From contig NZ_JH976537.1 of NCBI RefSeq assembly GCF_000309385.1, positions 5,503,018 through 5,567,017 of the forward strand: 64,000 nucleotides of DNA, given 5' to 3'. Made by a program: the position numbers and the translations under genes. Of the stretch, positions 58,186 through 64,000 are shown one piece after another. Within the stretch, counting starts at the first letter, position 1. Each line of letters starts with the position of its first letter. A model generated the notes under the pieces. It worked only from the letters and a program-made list of their open reading frames with translations, was not told the origin of the DNA and ran no database searches. Source of the stretch: Nodosilinea nodulosa PCC 7104. GTDB taxonomy: Bacteria; Cyanobacteriota; Cyanobacteriia; Phormidesmidales; Phormidesmidaceae.

Positions 58186-59417
58186 GGCGGCTCAGCATAG
58201 TGCTGGTGCAGGGCTTTGGCGATCGCCCCGGCGGCCCCCGGCAGGCCCATGCGGCGGCGACCGTTCTCGGCAATCTGCTGCAGGCGAGGGCCATTGGCCA
58301 GGCAGGTCTGCAAGGCTAAACCGGCCTCGGCGGGCTGCTCCAGCAGTATCACCGACGGCCCCAGCAGCCGCGACTGGGCCTCGGCAAAGGCATAGGTAAA
58401 CTGGGGGCCAGGGCCGGGAAACGTGATCACGGGCTTGCCCAGGCCGACCGCCTGCTCGGCAGCGGTACCTGCGGTGGCCAGGGCCGCATCGGCCAGGTGC
58501 AGACATTCGGCAAAGGCGTTGGTGGTCAGCACCAGCCAACCGCGGCCGCGCCGAAAGGTGGGGTATTCGCCGGGGACGGGCTGCCAGCCCGCGTCGAGCA
58601 GCACATCTTTAAACGCCGCCAGGTTGAGGGAGGGGGCCAGGGCGGCCAGCAGGCGAATTTGGCGATCGCCGAACGTCTCCATCACCGAGGCGATCGCGCC
58701 CACCATTCGCTGCCAGTTGTCGAAGGCCTCCGGCGCGCGGGAACCGGGCAGCAGCGCCAGGGTGAGCCGCGCCGGGGCATCTGGAAAGGTGGCGGTGAGC
58801 CGGGTCAGCTTGTCGGCGCGGGTTTCCAGCTCGTCCATCATTGGGTTGCCGGGGTAGCAGGCAGGCACCCCCAGGTTTTGCAGCGTGGCGGCGGTGATCT
58901 GGTCGCGCACAAACACCCCTCGGCAGCGGGGGCGGGCCATCAGCCAGCGCTCCCAGGGCACGTAGACCGAGCCTGACCAGCCCTCCAAAACCGGGCGATC
59001 GGGCAGGCGGCGGGCTTCGTCACGGATGTAATATTCCGACTTGGCGGTGCCCACGAAGCTGTACTCCGCGCCGCTCTGCCAGGCGATCGCCAGGGGTACA
59101 ATATCGCCCACCGCCAGAATCTTGCCGCCGCTTTTGGCCCACTGCCGCGCGGTTTTGAGCTGGGCCAGGGTTAGCCCCACCAGGCCTCCCTGCAAATCGC
59201 GCACCAGCTCCTGGCGATCCATATAGATGAAGCCGCCGGAGGGCATGGCCTGGGTCGGCCCCTGAATCGGGATGCCCGCCTTTTCGTAGGCGCGACCTTC
59301 CCCCACAATGGGCAGGGCGGCTAGGGCAGGGGCACCGGGCAGCTGGCGCAGCTGTTTGAGAATGCGAACCGCAATGCCGTCTTCGCCGTGGCCATTGCTA
59401 ATGCAGAGTAGCTTCAT
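58155..59417 (-). CDS. Lipid-A-disaccharide-synthase-related protein
   Basis: A 420-residue GT-B-like protein. It opens MKLLCISNGHGEDGIAVRILKQL and carries ALPIVGEGRAYEKAGIPIQGP, MPSGGFIY and LALLPGSRAPEAFDNW, then AALATAGTAAEQAVGLGKPVITFPGPGPQFTYAFAEAQSRLLG, motifs of the LpxB-related family of cyanobacteria. True LpxB makes lipid A disaccharide; this branch is of unknown substrate. It converges with dacB with a 31-base overlap of the coding ends. Confidence 0.8.
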   Translation of the reverse strand: MKLLCISNGHGEDGIAVRILKQLRQLPGAPALAALPIVGEGRAYEKAGIPIQGPTQAMPSGGFIYMDRQELVRDLQGGLVGLTLAQLKTARQWAKSGGKILAVGDIVPLAIAWQSGAEYSFVGTAKSEYYIRDEARRLPDRPVLEGWSGSVYVPWERWLMARPRCRGVFVRDQITAATLQNLGVPACYPGNPMMDELETRADKLTRLTATFPDAPARLTLALLPGSRAPEAFDNWQRMVGAIASVMETFGDRQIRLLAALAPSLNLAAFKDVLLDAGWQPVPGEYPTFRRGRGWLVLTTNAFAECLHLADAALATAGTAAEQAVGLGKPVITFPGPGPQFTYAFAEAQSRLLGPSVILLEQPAEAGLALQTCLANGPRLQQIAENGRRRMGLPGAAGAIAKALHQHYAEPPYSSAASWAT

Positions 59418-59469
59418 CGTCAGGGAGTCAATACCATCCCCAACCGTAGCAGAAAATGAATGGGGCGAA

Positions 59470-59519
59470 GGGGGGGAGTGAGGGGGTGAGGGAGTGAGGG
59501 AGTGGGGGAGTGAGGGGGG
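59470..59519. repeat. G-rich octamer array against a stop codon
   Basis: After a G-run come five 8-base words: AGTGAGGG, GGTGAGGG, AGTGAGGG, AGTGGGGG, AGTGAGGG (59477-59516), then GGG, ending exactly at the stop codon of the minus-strand DUF2726 gene. No complementary C-rich arm is seen. The G-runs could form a four-stranded structure on one strand. Confidence 0.6.
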
Positions 59520-60128
59520 CTATGGCTTGATGGGGCGGGGCTTTGGTTTTGGCTTTGGCTTGTCCTTCTTTAGCTCGGGCTGGCCTAGGGTTTGAGTAAT
59601 GTGGTGCTCAATGGCCTTGATGTCGTAGATCGCCTGTACGGGAAAGCGCAGTAGGGGTAGCCCGGCGTTCTCGACGGCCTGGTTGAGGAAATCATCCCGC
59701 TTGACGCGATCGATTCGCCGATGGCTGCTGTCGTCTAGCTCCACGGCGGCTAAAACCTTTAGACTGTCGCGATCGCAGAGCAAAAAGTCGAAATGCTTGG
59801 CCGAGATTTTGTTGAAGGCCCGCTGCCAGTCGCCCCGGTTTTCGGTCTGGGGCTTCAGCACATCGGCTACGCGCACCTTGCCAAACACCTGGTAGCGATC
59901 TGCGATCGCCTCCCGCAGCGCCCGATAGAAAGCAAGTTCAGCCTGGGTGAACAGGGATTTTTGGCGGCTGTAGGTGAAGGCCTGAGCGACGTCGGTCTCG
60001 CTGCCAGATTTTCTGCGTGAGGGGGAATGGCCAGGAGTAGGTTTTGACGGCTTTGCTCCCTGACTACCGATGATCGCGAACAATCCAGCTACGCCCGCGA
60101 CACAAATTATGGCCAAAACGATCAGCAT
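59520..60128 (-). CDS. DUF2726 protein with N-terminal membrane anchor
   Basis: About 202 residues from the ATG at MLIVLAIICVAGVAGLFAIIG, one membrane helix, followed by a basic linker and the DUF2726 domain: SLFTQAELAFYRALREAI, VRVADVLKPQ, ISAKHFDFLLCDRDSLKVLAAVELDDSSH, which resembles a nuclease-like (PD-(D/E)xK) core. The end is a Lys/Pro-rich tail (KKDKPKPKPKPRP). Function is unknown; an upstream TTG start is less likely. Confidence 0.85.
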   Translation of the reverse strand: MLIVLAIICVAGVAGLFAIIGSQGAKPSKPTPGHSPSRRKSGSETDVAQAFTYSRQKSLFTQAELAFYRALREAIADRYQVFGKVRVADVLKPQTENRGDWQRAFNKISAKHFDFLLCDRDSLKVLAAVELDDSSHRRIDRVKRDDFLNQAVENAGLPLLRFPVQAIYDIKAIEHHITQTLGQPELKKDKPKPKPKPRPIKP

Positions 60129-60341
60129 TGACACGTTGACCAAACCTCCGCTGAATGACAGGGCTAGGATTCCCAAACCCTTCTCCTACCGCTGCGCAGG
60201 GCTGAATTGTTGCCAGGGCGAAAGAACCCTCAACATTTCTTTGTGAAGAAATCGCCTTTCGTTGCGAAACGATCGCTGTTTTTCACCAACCGGGGGCCAT
60301 CTCCTTAGGATTGGATAGGCCCGTTGCCGCTGGGATGCGCG

Positions 60342-62978
60342 ATGAAAATCTTGGTTGTGGAGCACGAACCCATTGTCGCCCAGGCGCTGAAGCTGCTGCT
60401 GGTCGGCGTTGCCTACCGGGTTGAGGTCGCTGAGCAACGTACCGCACTCCATCGGGCGGGCAAGGAGGCTTACGACTTGATCGTCCTGGATGGCGCGGCG
60501 GAGCTGGGGGCTGAACTGCGGGTGAGGCGGCCCCAGGTGCCCATTTTGCTGCTGGGTACTGGCGGGGAAGATGCCCCCTCCTGGGCAACGGCAACCCTGG
60601 CCAAACCCGTCGATGCGGCTGACCTGGTGGCGCGGGTGAGCGCCCTGCTGGCGCAGCCCACCGCTCTGACTAGCCCTGTGGTTGAGCAGGGCCGCAGCGA
60701 AGCCGCCCTGCGCGCATCAGAGGATAACTACCGCCTGCTGTTTGAGGCCATGGACGAAGGGTTTTGCGTCATCGAGCTAGTTTTCGATGCCCAAAACCGA
60801 CCGATTGACTACTGCTTTTTAGACATCAACCTCGCCTTTGAGGAGCAGACCAACCTCGTTGGCGCCAAAGGAAAGTACGTCCGAGAACTGATCCCAACCC
60901 TGGAAACCTCCTGGTTTGAAACCTTTGGCCGGGTGGCGTTGAGCGGCGAGCCGGTGCGGTTTGAAAGTCATGTCGAGGAGATGGGGCGCTGGTTTGACGT
61001 CTTTGCCTTTCGCTTTGGGGCACCCGATCGCCGCCAGGTGGCGCTGCTGTTTCGCGATGTGACCGAGCGGCGGCAGGCCGAGGCGGCCCTCCAGGAAAGC
61101 GAGCGCAAGCTGCGGGCGGTGTTTGACAGCAGCTTTGAGTTTATGGGCCTGCTCACGGTCGATGGCACCGTGGTGGACGCCAACCAGACGGCCCTGGCGG
61201 CGATCGCCTGCGATCGCGCCGCCGTCATTGGCCAGCCGTTCTGGAAAACGCCCTGGTGGGCCAACGTCCCCGAGCAGCAGCTGCGATTGCAGGCGGCGAT
61301 CCAGCGGGCCGCCGCTGGCGAAAGTGTGCAGATGGAAACCCATCACATCTGGGCCGACGGCTCTCTGGCCTGGATTGACTTTTCGATCAAGCCGGTGATG
61401 GATGAGACCGGCCAGGTGGTGCTGCTGGTGCCCGAAGGCCGCGACATCACCGGGCGCAAGGAGGCCGAGCGCAAGATTCGCGAACAGGCCGCTCTGCTCG
61501 ATATCGCCTCCGACGCCATCTCCGTACGCGACCTTGAGCACCACATTCTCTACTGGAACCAGGGGGCTGAGCGGCTGTTTGGCTGGCGAGCGGAAGAGGC
61601 CCTGGGCCAGGCCGCCTACGACCTGCTGCGCAGTGAAACGGGTCAGTACAGCGAGATGCTGCCCACCCTGATGGAGCGCGGCGAGTGGCGCGGCGAAATA
61701 GAAAAGTTTACTAAAACCAGCCAAACCCTGACCGTAGCCGCCCGCTGGACGCTGGTTAACGACGAGGTGGGGCAGCCCAAATTCATTCTCTCGGTGGAGA
61801 CCGACATCACCGAAAAGAAAGCCCTGGAGGCGCAGTTCTACCAGGCCCAGCGGCTGGAGAGCCTAGGGCGGCTGGCCAGCGGCATCGCCCACGATCTTAA
61901 CAATGTGTTTACCCCCATTGTCACCATTGCCCAGCTGCTGCGCCTGACCCAGCGCCAGCTGGGGGCCAAAGCCCAGGACCAGCTGCGGCTGCTGGAAGAG
62001 AGCGCCAAGCGGGGGGCCAGTATGGTGCAGCAAATTTTGTCGATTACCCGCAGCAGCGGCGGCGCGCGCACGGAGGTTGACCTGGTGCCAGTGCTGCAAG
62101 ACCTGGGCCACATGCTGGAGCAGAGCCTGCCCCGGCACATTGACCTGCGGCTGCCGGGGTTTGAACCGGGAGCCGCGCTATCTCCACTGCGGGTGAGTGC
62201 CGACCCCACCCACCTGCACCAGGTGCTGATGAACCTGTGCATCAATGCCCGCGACGCCATGCCCAAGGGCGGCACCCTGACCATTGCGGCAGAACCAGTG
62301 ATGGTGGACGCCGCCACGGCCCAGGCCTTCCTCGATGCCCAGGTGGGCCAGTACGTGCGGCTGACCGTGACCGACACCGGCACCGGCATTGACCCCGAGG
62401 TGCGCGATCGCATCTTCGACCCCTTCTTTACCACCAAGCCCCCTGGGCAGGGCACCGGGCTGGGCCTGGCCACGGTGTTGGGCATTGTCAGGGCCAGCGG
62501 AGGCTTTTTGCAGGTCCTCAGCGAAGTCGATCGGGGCACCCAGGTGCAGGTCTATCTGCCCGCGCTGAGCGGTTCACCCCCCGACGACACCCTGGCCGCC
62601 GACCCCGACGACCCCCACTTGGGCCAGGGGGAAACCTTGCTGCTGGTGGAAGACGATGCCGCCGTGCAGCAGGCGGTGCGATCGCTGCTGACCAGCTACA
62701 ACTACAGCGTGCTGGTGGCTAACGACGGCTTTGAGGCGATCGATTGCCTCGCCCAGCACCAGCCCCACCTGGTCGTGCTCGACGTCATGATGCCCGGCAT
62801 GGATGGCCTCACCCTGATTCCACGGCTGAAGGCAATTCGGCCCAGCCTGCAGCTGATTGCCACCAGCGGGCTGCCGACCTACCACGAACCCGCCCTGGCC
62901 GCCGGGGCCAGCGCCTTTTTGCTCAAGCCCTACGACCTGGGCGACCTGCTCACCACCCTCTCAGCGCTAATCAACTAG
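60342..62978 (+). CDS. Hybrid sensor histidine kinase with three PAS domains
   Basis: About 878 residues. An N-terminal receiver (about 1-105: MKILVVEHEPIVAQAL, phospho-Asp in DLIVLDGAAELG, Lys in LAKPVDAADL) is followed by three PAS/PAC units (about 125-240, 255-375, 380-500), the HisKA domain with phospho-His H517 (SGIAHDLNN), the HATPase domain (GTGLGLATVLGIV), and a C-terminal receiver (LLLVEDDAAVQQAV, LDVMMPGMDG, LKPYD). There is no membrane helix, so it acts in the cytosol. The signal is unknown; PAS units may bind haem, flavin or small ligands. The ATG at MKILVV is preferred over an upstream start. Confidence 0.9.
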   Translation: MKILVVEHEPIVAQALKLLLVGVAYRVEVAEQRTALHRAGKEAYDLIVLDGAAELGAELRVRRPQVPILLLGTGGEDAPSWATATLAKPVDAADLVARVSALLAQPTALTSPVVEQGRSEAALRASEDNYRLLFEAMDEGFCVIELVFDAQNRPIDYCFLDINLAFEEQTNLVGAKGKYVRELIPTLETSWFETFGRVALSGEPVRFESHVEEMGRWFDVFAFRFGAPDRRQVALLFRDVTERRQAEAALQESERKLRAVFDSSFEFMGLLTVDGTVVDANQTALAAIACDRAAVIGQPFWKTPWWANVPEQQLRLQAAIQRAAAGESVQMETHHIWADGSLAWIDFSIKPVMDETGQVVLLVPEGRDITGRKEAERKIREQAALLDIASDAISVRDLEHHILYWNQGAERLFGWRAEEALGQAAYDLLRSETGQYSEMLPTLMERGEWRGEIEKFTKTSQTLTVAARWTLVNDEVGQPKFILSVETDITEKKALEAQFYQAQRLESLGRLASGIAHDLNNVFTPIVTIAQLLRLTQRQLGAKAQDQLRLLEESAKRGASMVQQILSITRSSGGARTEVDLVPVLQDLGHMLEQSLPRHIDLRLPGFEPGAALSPLRVSADPTHLHQVLMNLCINARDAMPKGGTLTIAAEPVMVDAATAQAFLDAQVGQYVRLTVTDTGTGIDPEVRDRIFDPFFTTKPPGQGTGLGLATVLGIVRASGGFLQVLSEVDRGTQVQVYLPALSGSPPDDTLAADPDDPHLGQGETLLLVEDDAAVQQAVRSLLTSYNYSVLVANDGFEAIDCLAQHQPHLVVLDVMMPGMDGLTLIPRLKAIRPSLQLIATSGLPTYHEPALAAGASAFLLKPYDLGDLLTTLSALIN

Positions 62979-63116
62979 GCGCTCGCAAGCGCCAATTCAT
63001 CAGGCAAAGCATCGCCCGCCACGGAGAATGATCAAAAAAACATCGCCGACCTGTCGATTTAGCAACCTGCGGTTCGACTACTGGGTGTAGCCGAATTAGA
63101 GAAGCGGCTGTGGAGG

Positions 63117-63210
63117 TATAGCCATAGTCACTTGGGTTCAGACCTCCAGAAACGTTCGACCGTTTGAACGTTTTGTGAGGAAATTCTCACCCGGGCTAGC
63201 TACGGCTATA
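63117..63210. repeat. Palindromic MITE-like element, copy B
   Basis: It has the same plan as the element at 23461-23570: TATAGCCATAGTCACTTGGGTT at one end, CGTTCGACCGTTTGAACG in the centre and the complement CCCGGGCTAGCTACGGCTATA at the other. It is about 94 bp and lies in the leader of the first VOC gene. The shared ends and centre make the two a dispersed family. Confidence 0.65.
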
Positions 63211-63269
63211 TAATACATGTGAACTAGCTGGCCGCCATCGGTCAAGCCTGACGTTAGGAGATAAAGGCC

Positions 63270-63704
63270 ATGACTCAAGCTGCTCGGCCCACCAGCGTAA
63301 CGGTTATTCCAACCCTCCGCTATCGCGATGCCGCCGCCGCGATCGACTGGCTTTGCAAGGCTTTTGGCTTTGAAAAGCACTTGGTTGTACCGGGCGAAAA
63401 CGGCGCGATCGCCCACGCCGAACTGGTGTTTGGCAACGGCATGATCATGGTGGGTTCGGCGGCCAACGGCGGGGCTTTTGACCGTCTTCAGCAGCCGCCC
63501 AAAAGTCCAGGCGACGTGGTTAACCAGAGCCCATACATTGTGGTGGAGGACATCGATAGCCACTACGAGCGGGCGATCGCCGCAGGGGCCAAAATTGCCC
63601 TTCCTCTCACAGATCAGGACTACGGCGGCCGCGACTATTCCTGCCACGATCCAGAGGGCCACCTGTGGAATCTTGGCACCTACGATCCCTGGAAGGCCGC
63701 CTAG
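63270..63704 (+). CDS. VOC-superfamily (glyoxalase/bleomycin-resistance-like) protein
   Basis: A 144-residue VOC-fold protein: TVIPTLRYRDAAAAIDWLCKAFGFEKHLVVPGENGAIAHAELVFGNGMIMVG, then YIVVEDIDSHYERAIAAGAKIALPLTDQDYGGRDYSCHDPEGHLWNLGTY, the second half with the HDPEGHLW motif and its acidic ligand. Members bind metals and act as isomerases, dioxygenases or drug-binding proteins; the substrate is unknown. It is followed by a second VOC gene on the same strand. Confidence 0.88.
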   Translation: MTQAARPTSVTVIPTLRYRDAAAAIDWLCKAFGFEKHLVVPGENGAIAHAELVFGNGMIMVGSAANGGAFDRLQQPPKSPGDVVNQSPYIVVEDIDSHYERAIAAGAKIALPLTDQDYGGRDYSCHDPEGHLWNLGTYDPWKAA

Positions 63705-63890
63705 TACTGCTGGACGGAAATTAAGCCACCGTTCCAGCTCCTCTGGCTCCCTAGCCCTACGGCCCCCTTGCGATCGGCCATAGTCCAGAAACTTGTGCCG
63801 CAGTCTACTAGACAGGTTGGATTGATTATTTGTTGATCACTTGAATAGATCTGAATAGATCATTTTGTTCTTCAGCCCCAGGAGGGCGCT

Positions 63891-64000
63891 ATGAAACTAA
63901 ACCCCTATCTGAGTTTTGATGGCAACTGTGAAGCCGCCTTTAAGTTTTACGAAAAGGTATTGGGCGGCAAAGTCGGCGGCATGATGACCTACGGAGAGTC
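63891..64000 (+). CDS. PhnB-like VOC protein (3' end outside window)
   Basis: The start is clear: CCAGGAGGGCGCT then ATG. The visible MKLNPYLSFDGNCEAAFKFYEKVLGGKVGGMM is the N-terminal hallmark of the PhnB/DUF1428-like VOC group. The rest lies beyond the window. It lies about 190 bases after the first VOC gene and is probably expressed with or after it. Confidence 0.85.
   Translation, partial: MKLNPYLSFDGNCEAAFKFYEKVLGGKVGGMMTYGE

Overview
The window comes from a GC-rich cyanobacterial chromosome. The evidence is psbZ next to ribH, ndhM, two nblA-type phycobilisome-degradation genes, a cyanobacterial DHH-CBS-nucleotidyltransferase fusion, a BchE homologue and very many GCGATCGC (HIP1) palindromes. 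Codon use and gene set suggest a filamentous or Leptolyngbya/Nodosilinea-like lineage; that placement is inference.

Layout. 1-4400: a partial DUF1636 gene, a ureidoglycolate-lyase-like gene, small conserved unknowns, an antitoxin-like gene with an unusual downstream partner, and a repeat-rich zone. 4389-8774: one 1461-residue TIR-CHAT-STAND NTPase-TPR protein, a strong candidate immune or cell-death effector. 9200-22350: housekeeping and signalling: class V aminotransferase, MarC, tRNA-Gly, ribH-psbZ, CCA-enzyme fusion, a pseudokinase, an AarF/UbiB kinase, a PP2C phosphatase, nblA and a universal stress protein. 22500-23700: an IS982-family insertion sequence nested with small palindromic elements. 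23793-28358: a BchE-type radical SAM enzyme with a degenerate receiver tail, a GPH-type transporter and a phosphoribosyltransferase. 28324-34582: a minus-strand cluster with a membrane PP2C phosphatase, a CHAT-FHA protein, an unknown protein and a TPR-CD225 protein. 34700-38600: ndhM, gloB, a K+ channel and a Uma2 nuclease-like gene. 38800-46100: iron-related genes (futA, imelysin/IrpA-like, di-heme oxidoreductase, PKHD dioxygenase) with two Fur-box-like sites, plus a second nblA and a GAF protein. 46184-48003: a two-component pair. 48300-56700: a rearranged kdp K+ uptake operon with a response regulator-TPR gene, a KdpF/G-like subunit, a kinase-less KdpD and an opposing S23/four-helix-bundle gene. 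56800-64000: PBP4-type carboxypeptidase, an LpxB-related glycosyltransferase, DUF2726, a hybrid histidine kinase and two VOC proteins.

The most interesting signals are three. (1) The PP2C / CHAT-FHA / unknown / TPR-CD225 cluster looks like a phospho-threonine-gated caspase-like protease module. (2) The stand-alone TIR-CHAT-STAND-TPR protein combines two predicted effector activities in one chain. (3) A set of degenerate arrays with an 8-nt period (GCGNNNNN or GTGNNNNN words) fills several intergenic gaps, begins or ends at stop codons, and in most cases has an inverted C-rich arm.

All assignments were made by reading the sequence and recalled family motifs; no database search was run.
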